Assembly (NCBI GenBank): GCA_015680685.1
Contig: MNCI01005798.1
Coordinates: 888,406-946,204, forward strand
DNA: 57,799 bases
Reading direction: 5' to 3'
Origin: Gnetum montanum
Lineage: Eukaryota > Streptophyta > Gnetopsida > Gnetales > Gnetaceae
Shown: positions 1 to 10,701 of the stretch, one piece after another
How positions within the stretch are numbered: the first letter of the stretch is position 1
Layout: every line of letters starts with the position of its first letter
The notes under the pieces: model-generated
Databases searched by the model: none
What the model was told of the DNA's origin: nothing
Seen by the model: the letters and a program-made list of their open reading frames with translations, nothing else
Position numbers and translations under genes: made by a program

Positions 1-1030
1 TGAGGTGGAATATGGGAAGCAATACAGAAAGAGAGCAGAGAATGGAATAGAATCCCAAAATTAAGATTCTGTAAAGTCCCTTGTATAGTGTATGATTAAG
101 GTGACTTAATAGAATTCATTCCAAATTTAGATTAAAACTAACCACATCTAGTGACCTCGCATCAACACATTTGACCAATCCATCCTCTTAAAGCAACAAG
201 AATGTGTCCATAGAGCCACCACCATTCCAACAAGAGAATAATATAGAAGTAGGAAGTAAGAAAGGGCCTTATTTAGAGGGAACCTTCAAGCATGGGTAAC
301 ATGTCTTACTAGTTCCATAACCAATGCTTGTAGCCCATGTTTCTTTATTATGTCTAAGAGGTATGCTTTGAATTCTCACAATTTTTTTTATTTTATTTTT
401 ACATGAGAACCTCACCATGTAAAGACTTATTTGATTTGGTTAACTTCCTAATATTTGGTCAAGAGCGAAATGGTGGAAGACTGTATGAAAAATACCCAAG
501 TATCTAAGAGAATAACCAACACAAATGCATTGAATCCCCTTGAGGTCATACCCTTTTCAATCCATTTGAACCTTTCCTTGGTTTGAAGAATACCAAGCCA
601 CCAATTCATTAATAACTTTACTTAGAAAAAGGAATAGTACAATTCCAAGCTCAAGGGAGATCATAGAGCTAAATGGATAAATGGATAATGTGGACTCATT
701 ACCTATTTTATCAAAAGAAACCATATCTTAGTATCAACATTAAAAGTCAAAGGTAAAAACCAAACATTAGCAATCAACACTATTATAGTATTCTCCATCA
801 TCATGAACACTTATTATATTATGAGTGAGATTTATCCAAACAAAATGTAATAGAGAAAGAAATAGTAAACAATGTTAATGATGGTGTAAAACAAAAATAA
901 GTAAAGATGAAGAATGTGTAAAACAAAAAAGTCAAAGGAACTGAGGGCTTTAGAATGATCAACATTGGTGCCCATCTCCCCCACAACTGAGTTGGAAGGA
1001 GGAGATCTAAAATAATGAGCAAGGTTGTCC
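1..1030 (-). other. 3' spacer of element A, no env-like ORF
   Basis: This is non-coding sequence downstream of pol in element A. It aligns by eye in reverse complement with 27100-28090 of element B, for example in the stretch around 720-800 and the block at 1-60. No open frame with recognisable content was seen. The short frames at 819-1032 are the degraded tail of the pol frame running into the spacer. Confidence 0.75.
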
Positions 1031-2260
1031 ATTTATAGAGGTATTTTTAGTATTAGCTATTTTAGGTTCATGGAAAGGTTTGGTTTGCTGGATGTTGATC
1101 AATAATTTCTTGTTTGGGCTTTCAGGTTTATAGATCATCATGGCCCCTAAAGAAAATGTTTCATGAATGATATAAGGTCCTTCCCACAGCATTTGAAATT
1201 TAGTTTGTTGTTGCATGTGTAGGATTCCAATAAAGAACCTTATCTCCTAATTGGTATTTGACTTTGCTAATCCTTAGGTCACAACATTATTTGTTAAATG
1301 CCTTATGCAATTCATTGGATGATAGGGTGGCTAATCAATTTTTATCTAGCAAGTTAAGGTTCATCAACCATTCTTTCTATGCCAGACTAAGGTCAAGGTT
1401 GAGGTCACATGTTGTAGATAGTGTACAAAGCTCAGCTTGGATAGGAAGTATTGGAAGTTTACCGTACACTAACTCATAGGGAGAATAACCTATAGGGAGT
1501 TTCCATGTGGAGAGGTATGCCCAAATAGCATTGTTTAGTTTGGTGCTCCAATCTCACCTATATTTGCTAATGGTCTATGTCAATATTTTTGTGATCTCCC
1601 TATTGGTGACTTCATCTTGACCATTCTCTTAAGGATGATATGGTGTAGTCAGCTTATTCTTAACTCCTAAGCGTTGCATCAATTTTTGAAAAGTCGCACC
1701 TATAAAATGTGTACCATTGTCAAAAATAAGTGCACAAGGCATGCCAAACCTATTTACGATTTATTTTTGAACAAATCATGTAGTGGTGGATGATGTACAG
1801 TCCGTAATAGTAGCTGCTTCTTCCCATTTTATAAAATAGTCAACAGCAACAACAATGTAGGCTTTTCCATTGAACATTGGTGTGATAGGCCCCATAAAAT
1901 TAATACCCCATATGTCAAAGGGTTCTAAGGATTGAATCCATTGTTATGGATCCTCCATTTTAGCAGTCATTCCCCCATCGCATTGGTAGCACTCACAAGA
2001 TTGGATGAAATGATGAGCATCTCAAAACAATGTAGGGCAATAATATCCTACAAGTAAGATTTTAATGGTTGTTCGTCTCCCAGCATAATGACCCCCATAA
2101 GGATCCTCATGAGAATCTTGGAGAACTTGCAATTGATCCACATTGGGAACACACCATTGGACCAAGCCATAAAAGCATACCTTATAAATGTGTCCACTAA
2201 TTTCCATGAAATATTTGGGTCGGTGAAGAAACTGTTGTTTCTTTTTAACATCTAACCCTT
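1030..2260 (-). pseudogene. Integrase region of element A (degenerate)
   Basis: This is the remnant of the integrase that inserts the element's cDNA into the chromosome. In minus-strand order one sees the tail of the zinc-binding domain (around 2000-2200, with DSHEDPYGGHYAG), the first catalytic block at about 1890-1910, the second (DNGT) near 1700-1715 and the third (ENGQDEVTN) near 1600-1630. The C-terminal block KFQMLWEGPYII lies at about 1160-1200. The first catalytic aspartate of the D,D,E triad reads as asparagine (GINFMGP, where element B has GIDFMGP), and a stop precedes the glutamate block. The enzyme is therefore inactive on two counts. Confidence 0.85.
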
Positions 2261-2402
2261 GTGGTGTTTCTTATGTAAGCGGATAAGTGACAATGATACT
2301 ATACCAATTTGTATCAGTGGGTAGGTGATTCTTTATCACACCTACAAAGAGGAGTTCAATAGGGAAATAGTTAGAGATTGGATATTTGTCCTCTTTGTTG
2401 TC

Positions 2403-2900
2403 TCATCGTAATTGAGATAAATGATCAGCAATAACATTCTCGTTGCCTTTATGATCAATCATTGTAAGATCGAACTCTTGTAATATCATGAACCATTGTA
2501 TGATGAAAGGACTCCCCATTGGTTTATTCATTAGGAACCGAATTTCACTATGATCCATATGTACAAATATATTATAGCCCAATACATAGTGCCTAAATTT
2601 TTCTAGTGCAAACACCACAGCCATTAACTCTTTTTCTATTGTGGTGTAGTTGAGTTGTGTACCAACAATACTTTGACTTGCATAGTGAATGTAGTAGGAG
2701 AATTTTTTATCATCTAACTATGTAAGTACAGCTCCTAAAGAAAAATTGGACACGTTAGTCATTATATGGAATGGTCAAGACCAGTCAAGAGCTTATAGAA
2801 TTGGTATTTCTATGAGCCTTTGCTTCAAGGTTTGAAAGGATATCTCACATTCCTTGGTCCATTCAAAGGGTACATCCTTCTTCATTAATTCTACCAATGG
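2403..2900 (-). pseudogene. RNase H region of element A (degenerate)
   Basis: This is the remnant of the RNase H domain that degrades the RNA template during reverse transcription. The downstream half is still open: FALEKFRHYVLGYNIFVHMD with its aspartate, then the closing motif NVIADHLSQL at about 2403-2440 with the last catalytic aspartate. The upstream half (about 2640-2900) contains stops. It lies directly between RT and integrase, as expected for Ty3/gypsy. Confidence 0.85.
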
Positions 2901-3641
2901 TTTTGAAATCTTTGAAAAGGTCTCAATGAAGTGTCTATAATAGCCAATATGTCCAAGGAATGATCAGATGTATTTTATAGTTTCAAGTTGTCAAGTGATT
3001 TCTTGGATGACCTTAATCTTTTCAAGATCTACCTCTATCCCTGTTTGTGAAATCTCGTGCCCTAATGTAATGCCTTCTTGGATCATTAAATGGATTTTTT
3101 TCTAATTGAGCCTTAAGGTGGTTTCAACATAGTGTTTTAGTACTTACTTTAATCAGTCCAATGCTTATTTGAAGTCCACTCCGTAGGTGGAGAAATCTTC
3201 CATAAAGACCTCCACACCATTTCCTATTTGCTGTTGAAATATGCTTAGAACCAAACATTGAAACGTTGTCGGGGCATTGCACAAGCCAAACAACATCTTC
3301 CTATATGCAAATGTTCCCCAAGGACTTGTGAATGTGGTCTTGGCTTGGTCTTCTGGTGTTATTTAAATTTGATTGTATCCACTATAACCATCTAGAAAAC
3401 TATAGTAGCAATGCCCTGCAATGGTATCTAAGACTTGGTTAATGAATGGCAATGGAAAGTGGTCTTTGAATTTCGCCAAGTTTAGTAGCCTAAAATCTAT
3501 ACACACCCTCCATTTACCTTCCTTTTTAGGCACAATGACTAATGGGCTAACCCATTTACTATCAACAATGGGGTAGATGAACCCAACTTTTAGAAGTTGT
3601 TCAATTTCTTCTTTAACCACTTGCTTAAGCTTTGGGTTCAA
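2900..3641 (-). pseudogene. Reverse transcriptase region of element A (degenerate)
   Basis: This is the remnant of the reverse transcriptase. The first 92 residues are open (3363-3641) and contain WVSPLVIVPKKEGKWRVCID followed by YYSFLDGYSGYNQI, the classic gypsy RT blocks. A stop then interrupts the frame. The catalytic block near 3190-3215 reads FMEDF instead of the usual FMDDF seen in element B, so one of the two metal-binding aspartates is changed to glutamate. The region is homologous throughout to 24480-25220 of element B. Confidence 0.88.
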
Positions 3642-4129
3642 TCACTTTTGCAATTGTTGTCAAGGTTTCATGGAGGTGTCAATGTAAATTCTATGTTGGC
3701 ATATCCTAGGATCTATTCTGGTTAATTTGGGATATGACCAAGCAAAGGATTTTAACCATTTGTTTACCATTTTCAGCAGTCTTTCTTTTTGTTGGGGAGT
3801 GAGCTTAGCATTAATGATTACTAGTTTCCATTCTTGAGGAATGTGTACTCCATACTAGTGCATAATGATTTTAACTCAAGGGGCTCTTGCTTAAACTCGT
3901 TAGGGATTTCTAACTTCCCCCAGTTGATATTTTCAATGTCAAGACATGGAAGTTGGTGATGGACTTGCTCTAATGTGTCTATGCTATCGATGTAGGCATA
4001 AGTCAAGCTCTCAGTTGTGTCCATGCATAGAGTTGAATTTCTCTCTTGGTCAGTTGTTAGCCACTAGGTGCCTTCTTATCTTGTGGCTACTGCATACAGG
4101 AATTTTTGTATGTTAGCTATTTATGCACA

Positions 4130-4753
4130 CTAGTTGCATGTAGACAATGTTAAATGTTGTACAAACCAGGACTTTTGCATGCAATTACACCCTCTATCAC
4201 TGTATGCAATGCATGGAAATTTCTTCTTCTTGATATTTTCAAACATATTTTTGTTTGATATTTCTAAGGAAAGAACATGTATTCCTAAGCATGCATCAAT
4301 TGTGCTTAGCCATGTTCTTCCCATAATGATTGGGAAGTCCCCCTTATAGTTGTTGACTTGAATCACTAGGAAATCAGCTCGATACAACCACCCACAAACA
4401 GTGGTAACAATGTCCTCTACTAATCCTAATGGGACAGTGATGGATTGGTCAGCTAGCTCTAAACAAATGTTACTCTTTTTCAGCAGAGGCAGGTTTCAAG
4501 CCTTGTACATTTCTTGAGAGATTAAGTTAACATCGGAACCTAAATCCAAAAGAGCTTTGCAAGGCTCATTCCCAATGATTTGTAAATATATAAGAGGACT
4601 TCCATGATCAAATAATTTTCTAGGAAGATGGCTATCTTTAATCCAAACAATGATGGCACGCGTCAACATGACCATGTGTGTTGGGTGCAATTTTTGATTT
4701 GAAGGGAGTTCCAAAGTCTCGAATGATGGTGAGGCATTTGGACAATTAGCCAC
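4130..4753 (-). pseudogene. Aspartic protease region of element A (degenerate)
   Basis: This is the remnant of the retroviral-type aspartic protease that would process the polyprotein. The active-site block KALLDLGSDVNLISQEMY is at about 4500-4560, an Athila-style D-L-G variant of the usual D-S/T-G. The second hallmark, FPIIMGRTWLSTIDA, is at about 4290-4340 and corresponds to the I-hydrophobic-G-R block. The two parts lie in separate open stretches (4496-4753 and 4130-4387) split by stops. Between this and the RT (3650-4130) lies degraded linker with a block matching 24078-24350 of element B. Confidence 0.82.
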
Positions 4754-5221
4754 TTGTGGCTGTAAGGACTTGGTTGGACTGTTGCTTCTAAAGAAAGGTC
4801 TCTTCTTTGTGCGATTGTCTAAACCAATAGTAGGTTGAGGATTGACAACCCTTGTAGTGTTATGTTGCTATGGTTGGACAGGAAGCTCACCTTGCATAGC
4901 TAGAGCAAGTGGTAATGGAGCTAAGGGTGGAAGAGGTGCAATCAGATGAGAAGGATAGTATGTTTGTGGAACATCACCCCTATGAGATAGAGTTCTATAG
5001 TACTCATGGGTTTGGTAGTGAGGTTGAAGAGTGACGTGACTGGTGGAGTCACGTGGAGAGATCAGCTACTACATGTAGTATTTGTATGGGTCAAGTTGAT
5101 GATAAGGATAATGTTGACGTGGTGGTGGCATTCCCCATGATTATGGGTGTTTCCATTGTTGATACTATTCATTTTGTTGTGGTGGATTTCCACCTGGATA
5201 ATACGTTAAGGGTTGGTGGAA

Positions 5222-7190
5222 CTACCTTGGGTTACCTTGAGGATAAGGTAACCTTTGAGGTGTTTTCCATCTATTTAACCGTGGGTTTAGTGCATACATC
5301 CTAAACTCTTGCAAATGTAACACTATTGGGCAACATCCTTTAGGATGGTCATATTGGCATATCTCACATCCATCATCATTGTTTGTGTCTAAATCCACAA
5401 CCTCTTCAATGACGGCAACTTTGCCCTTACCTTTGTTACATGCATATTCAGCTTCTTTCTTTTTTCTCCTCTCTTGATCACTACTTTGTTCTCTAGACTC
5501 CTTTAATATTTTTAGAAAAATTTGAAATTTATCATCTAGGGAGTCCCACATTTGATCTACCTTTGTTGATACTTCTGATGCAAATTTTTGAATAGGCAAA
5601 GTTCTCCTATTCACCATCTCTTCAAGTGGTGACTCTTCTTCATCCTCGCAAAATCTAACTTCCTTCTTTCAGAGGGAAGGATCTTTATTGTATTCCTTCA
5701 CACTTTCTCTTTTTCTTAACTCGCCTTCCTCCTTGGCAAATTGATCTAACAATCTTTGTACTTGATGGGCTCTAAGCTTAGATAGTCTTTCTTGGGCATA
5801 AGTCACAAGGGTTCTTAGCATTTCGTGCCTAAGCCCATCTACGAGATGGTGTAGTTGTTTTCTCTATGAGTATCCATGGCTAGGGCAACGATGTAATAAT
5901 GCATAATATCGATCCATGGTAGCATCTAAGGGTTTGTGTCCTCCTTATTTCCATCCTTGTATTTGCTTACAAAGGTTGGACACTCAGGATTACGTTTGAT
6001 ACTTATCATTGAACAATTCTAACATGGTACTCCATCAGTGAATGGATTCTAGTTCTAAGGATCGGTACCAGTTTTCTGCTTCCTTGATCAGTGTCCGTGA
6101 AAACAACTTGAGTTTTTGCCAATCATTTTCTATGTTTTGCAAGGCACATGCATCGTGAAATGCTTATAGATGGTTTTGAGAATTAGCATTGTATCCCCCT
6201 TCAAATCGTGGAATGTTATTCATGTCTAATCTCTTGATCCTACTATCTTTTTGGTGCCTTGTTGGGATTCTAACAACCTCAGTTATATCTAGCATACTTC
6301 AGGTAGTGAGTAGGGGTTCATTGTGATCATATTGTCTATGGTGTCTATGATGTCTATGTTGTTTCCTAATCTCCCTCCTTTCATGATGTGTTTCTCTAGA
6401 GTACCCTCGTCCCCTTTCTCGACTATTTGTTCTGTTATTCCTATTTCGCCTACCATTATCCTCAAGGTCTTTCCCTTTGCATTCCGATCTTGAAGAAGAG
6501 GGGGAAGGAGATGATGAAGGTGAAGAGGAAGGAGGACTAGCACCATTACAGTGCCTACTACCTTCTCTTTGATGATCATAGCCTTGATCATGGTTATGAT
6601 CAGAATGTCCATCTTTGTCATGCATTTGTGTTCCTTTCTCGAACCCTTTGTGTACCAGAATCTTGGTTATGGATAGTTGAGTGAAGATTTTGATACACAA
6701 CCCCTTGACCAAAGTCAATGGAAGAAACATTATTTTGTGGAAGACCTCTCGAGGCAGGTTGACCACCCTCATTTTCACTTAGGACATATGAGGCATCCTG
6801 AGACCACTTCTCCTTCATGGCTTTGTAATGTCTCTTCTGTTTTAGGTCCCCTTAACATTGTGCCTCTATGGGTCGATACTCTCTCAAGTCATGTTCATGC
6901 ACAACGTACTTTGCCTGTAAGTGCTGCATACCAATTCATGTGAGAGCACGAAGAAGCATGCATGGGATTGAGCAATCGAGAGGCAACACTTTGTTACCCT
7001 CTAAATCACGCCAACACAATTGTTCATCCTAATGGAGGATAAAGGTAAAGTTTGGTATGTACTCATTAGGATGAGCGTATATCACACAAAATTGTTGGGG
7101 CATTGGCAGATCATCATGTGTACTACACCTCCGATTGTGCATTGTGTCAAACCTAGGTAGTGAAGCACTCTCATAAGAAGAAGGAGACAT
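5222..7190 (-). pseudogene. gag region of element A (degenerate)
   Basis: This is the remnant of the capsid/nucleocapsid gene. The start is placed at the ATG at 7190, which lies about 130 bases after the primer site and matches the gag start of element B at 20924. The central part (5300-5617) is open and ends with an NDDGCEICQYDHPKGCC block, a CX2CX3HX4C zinc knuckle of the type found in Athila gags. Before it lies a lysine/arginine-rich stretch. An Arg/His/Ser-rich segment with repeated HHRH-type residues is at 6300-6780 in shifted frames. A proline-rich linker (4760-5220) joins gag to protease. Confidence 0.82.
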
Positions 7191-7317
7191 GATTGATTAT
7201 TCAATGTGCAATACTTTTTTCTTCTCTTTTTTAAATAATTTTAAGATAACTAACCCTAAGGGTTCATTCCAATGATGAAAAGATTCCTAAGTTCTAATTA
7301 GCACACAAACAACATAG

Positions 7318-7335
7318 TCCCTAAAAATGGCACCA
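7318..7335 (-). other. Primer-binding site of element A (tRNA-Asp type)
   Basis: This is an 18-base site one base away from the LTR. On the minus strand it begins TGGTGCCA and ends AGGGA, matching the primer site of element B at 12 of 18 positions. Primer sites beginning TGGCGCCGTTGCC are known for Athila-type elements and pair with the 3' end of tRNA-Asp. This copy is mutated. Confidence 0.7.
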
Positions 7336-7336
7336 A

Positions 7337-8184
7337 TGATAAGTGGCGAGGTACCCCTATGCTCAACCATATAAATACGAGCATTCACATATGATTCGGT
7401 TGAACTCCAAGGACTAAGTGCTTATGCGCCTTCATAGAACAAGGATGGGTTAGGAGATCGTTGTCTTCCCAAGCTTACTTGTATGGCACGATTGTATGGT
7501 TAAGTAAACTTGAGGTATGTGATTTTTATGGTTTTTTATGTTTTATGTTCCTAGTGCTAAAAAGGGAGAAATGAAATAATTAAATAATGAATTTAATTTA
7601 ACTAATAAACTAGGCTCGAACTAGTCCTAACACTAGCATCTGTTCCCACTCTCTATACACATCCTGAACCATTGTAACACTACTAGGATTACCAAACGCT
7701 AGTCGTTACTAGGTTACCAAGTGTTCCATGTATGCTCGAAGTGGACATACTAAGTGTGCTTACTATTGAATATTAACAAATCAATAAAAACAACCAATTA
7801 ACTAATGAAAGCATCAAATAACTATAAATAACATTAAATGCAATAAATAAGCTATTCTAAATGTTGCAAGTTTTATCACAAAGTTCATCTTTATTTCCAG
7901 ATACAAGGTGTGCTCAGGTACACAATGTTCGAATAAGGATCCATTCACTTTATGACTCCTACTATAGACACTCAAAAATAATTCTAACTCTGGAAAGGGA
8001 AAACTGCAAGAGTTTGGGTAAGGGACTAAAAAAACTACTCCCAAAACCAAGTGCCCTAATCTCTTATTTATAAGCAATGAGACAAGTTATGATATTGGGT
8101 GTTTGATATCGCTTGTCGGGCTCCGATATCATGGACTCGATATCATGGATGCAATATTGCGGTCCCAATATCGTGACTCATCAG
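7337..8184 (-). repeat. 5' LTR of element A (848 bp)
   Basis: This is the long terminal repeat bounding element A on the right. On the minus strand it starts TGATGAG and ends CTTATCA, an imperfect terminal inverted repeat. The TATA box TATAAATA is at 8065-8072 (minus strand) and the poly(A) signal AATAAAG at 7889-7895, about 175 bases apart as in the LTRs of B and D. The first 100 bases of U3 (8085-8184) carry six copies of a GATATC or CAATATYG-like motif. Confidence 0.85.
8085..8184 (-). promoter_or_regulatory. U3 tip with clustered GATATC/CAATATCG motifs (element A)
   Basis: Six related hexamer-centred motifs lie in 90 bases, including GATATC at 8105-8110, 8125-8130 and 8139-8144, plus GATATTG or CAATAT forms near 8092, 8152 and 8166. 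They sit between the LTR end and the TATA box, where enhancer sites of LTR retrotransposons are found. The binding factor is unknown. Confidence 0.5.
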
Positions 8185-9653
8185 ATAAATATGGAGAAGG
8201 GTTTGCAAATGCTAAGGCATTCTAAGGTAAAGTGTGTTGTAAAAAAGGGACAAGGATTTGTTAGGGTGTTCTTTAGCATTAATGTGTAACATCATTACCA
8301 TGATATTGTGGAAACTAGACAAAGGTTTTTGTATCAAAGAATAGTTTGGTAGGGATGGTGAAAACCTTGAAATAATTGTAATAGAAGGTACGCTCCAAAA
8401 TAAATAGTCCAACTAGCACTTTATAACTTAACATTATCCACTAAAATCTAACTATGACTTAGAGCTTTCAAAAAATAATATATACGGATTTCATTATATA
8501 TGAATCATTTAACAGAATCTAAAATTTCAATCCTAAGTATTACACCATGAATGCTACAATTATTGTTTACTATCACAAATAACTAGTTCTTGCTATTGCA
8601 GGTGATGAATGTAATGCATAGCGTTAGGGCATTTACAGTGTTTACCCTCCCTAGTTTTACAAATTGCAAATAAGATAATAAGCTGGTATGTTGCAAGAGC
8701 TCCTACTCATCCAACCTAGAATTCCATATAGGAATCACATCCTGGTCACTTTAGTCATTCAAACTGGCAACACACTCCTTGTAGGAATCATATTGTATCA
8801 CAAGTCACTTAAGCGGTCATCCAAACTAGCAAAGCACTCCTCCCAATTCATTACATGGAGTCATGTGACTCTGACTCACGTAACACCTTCGTGCAACTTT
8901 GACTAACGTAACACCTCTGCGTGACTCTAACTCACGTAACACCTCCGTGTGACTCTAACTCACGTAACTCATGTATTAATTATAGGCAAACCATAAGCTA
9001 GTTTACATCTATTATGTGGTGGATGCATAGTAACAAAGGGTATGCATGGCATATATACATGTCTACATGAAGTGATTTAGCATGTGCATGCATGGAAAAT
9101 TTTTTTACTATATGTGACAATATATACAAAATTTGTAACAGGAAGGAATTCAACACTCAACCTTACATTTGTTACTATAATTGCATATCATTGTCCTATG
9201 TAGATTAGTTGATACATAAAATACTCTTTGTATTATTTAAACATGTGTTTCTTAGTCCCCACCTTTGCGAGGGACACACATCAATCAGCATGGTCAAGAT
9301 AATCATGTACATGGATTAGTTACATGAAATGACCCATATACAAGGATATGCATGGCATACATACATTTACCCATAGTCATGTTACTCTGACTTGCATATT
9401 AATTTCTCTCTAAAATAATAGTCAATTCTTAACACTAAATCATTATGAAACAGTTGGTAAGATAGCTACGGTATCCCAGCACTGCCGAACAATGTCAAGC
9501 ATTTATTGCTATTCAATAGTTTTGTTGGACGTCTTTAATGTCTAGAGAGACGTAATGAAGTATGAGCACCGGCACCATTAGCATTTAAACGTGCCAAACC
9601 CCATCGCAGTTCCACGGCCAAGGGTGGATGCGTGCCTGCCTTCCAAACCCAAA
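8185..9653. other. Unassigned DNA upstream of the KCS remnant
   Basis: No coding sequence is recognised here. The stretch holds a 53-bp direct repeat beginning at 8729 and 8782, a four-copy repeat of about 28 bp at 8865-8975, and two similar blocks around 9037 and 9342 that share TGCATGGCATA. No convincing promoter for the KCS remnant was identified. Confidence 0.6.
8865..8975. repeat. Short tandem repeat, about 28 bp x 4
   Basis: Four imperfect copies of a unit reading GTGACTCTAACTCACGTAAC plus a CT-rich tail. They start near 8865, 8891, 8921 and 8949, with spacings of 26, 30 and 28. Confidence 0.8.
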
Positions 9654-10701
9654 ATGGACCCGAAAGTGTTCGTGCCCGTGGCCGTGGTCTGCGCTGTCAT
9701 GGTGGCCTGGTCTCTGAAAGCGCTGTTGCGCCGGAGCCGGAGCCCGTCACGGCTCAACCCCTGAATCTGCAGTGGCGCATTTTCCTGCGTTCCGGCCTGG
9801 GCGACGAAACCTACGTCTCCACATTTGTTTCTCGGTGAGCCCCAAATCGTACGCCCTCCTCGTCGGCACCGACAGCTGCTCCGTCAACGCCAACTACGCC
9901 GGGCGCGACCACAGCATGATGCTCACGCAGGGCATCTTCCGGGTTGGCGGAAACGCCGTTCTGCTCTCCAACCGCGCCGGCGAGTCCCGGCGCTCGCCGC
10001 TCCGCTTGCGGTACGCCGTGCGCACCACCTACGCCGCCGACGACGCAGCGCACGGCTGCGTGGTTACGAAGGAGGACGACGCCGGCGAAGCCGTCCGCCG
10101 GAACCTGACGGAGCTCGGACCGAAAGTTCTGCCGCTCCGCGAGCGGCTCCGTTACGCCTACTACAACGTGCTGCTCCCGCGTCTCCGTCGTCGTCTCCGC
10201 CGGGAAACCATGGGCGGCTCCGCGCCGGCGCCGTACGTTCCGGATTTTCGGTCGGCGTTTGAGCACTTCTGCATTCATCCGGGAGGGCGCGCCGTGATCA
10301 ATGGCGTGGCCAAGAGTCTTGGGTTGACGGAATATGATGCAGAGGCGTCGCGCATGGCGCTGCATCGATTTGGGAATGCCTCCGTTTCTGGCATCTGGTA
10401 CGTATTGGCCTACTTGGACGCCAAGCGGCGACTCCGGCGCGGAGACAGAGTGTGGCAGATTGCTCTGGGTTCCGGGTTCAAGTGCAATTCGGCTGTTTGG
10501 GAGGTGCTGCACCAGCAATCCCGCCACCCCGATAAGGCGGCCAGTAATAATAATGTTTGGGATGATGTTATTGATCGCTACCCGTGTGATACAAGGAACC
10601 GGTTTCCGGATGACTATTGCCACCGCATTGTTAAGTATTTGGAAGCCGTGGAGAAGGGTGACAATCCTGCAACACCGCCCCAGATCCTTGCCAGGGTCTA
10701 G
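9654..10701 (+). pseudogene. 3-ketoacyl-CoA synthase (KCS/FAE1 family) pseudogene, catalytic Cys region deleted
   Basis: KCS enzymes condense malonyl-CoA with long-chain acyl-CoA in the endoplasmic reticulum to make very-long-chain fatty acids for waxes and sphingolipids. Three pieces lie in three frames. 9654-9764 encodes a 36-residue N-terminus with a hydrophobic membrane segment (VFVPVAVVCAVMVAW) and then a stop. 9779-9817 encodes FLRSGLGDETYV, a KCS hallmark. About 9839-10701 encodes the C-terminal half from SPKSYALL to a stop. That part is open and well conserved: AFEHFCIHPGGRAVI with the catalytic histidine, HRFGN with the catalytic asparagine, and GDRVWQIALGSGFKCNSAVW. Roughly 80 residues are missing between pieces 1 and 2, and about 130 between 2 and 3. 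The second gap includes the nucleophilic cysteine block, so no active enzyme can be made. The sequence is strongly GC-rich, unlike all neighbours. An assembly error in a GC-rich gene is the main alternative. Confidence 0.85.

Larger units (their letters stand above)
1..8184 (-). mobile_element. Athila-like Ty3/gypsy LTR retrotransposon A (left part outside window)
   Basis: A minus-strand element whose parts run from right to left: 5' LTR (7337-8184), primer-binding site (7318-7335), gag, protease, reverse transcriptase, RNase H, integrase and a long non-coding 3' spacer. The order PR-RT-RH-IN defines Ty3/gypsy. The protease motif LLDLGSDVNLI, the RT motif YSFLDGYSGYNQI and the CX2CX3HX4C gag knuckle resemble Athila-type plant elements. 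Comparison with element B shows that position 1 corresponds to about 28090 of B, so roughly 0.9 kb of spacer and the whole 3' LTR lie outside the window. All coding parts are interrupted by stops and frameshifts, so the copy is dead. Confidence 0.9.

Noticed and set aside
9811-10623. 270-codon open frame on the minus strand opposite the KCS remnant
   Set aside because: It is the antisense shadow of a GC-rich coding sequence, where stop codons are rare in all frames. The peptide shows no domain, and the sense strand carries clear KCS motifs.
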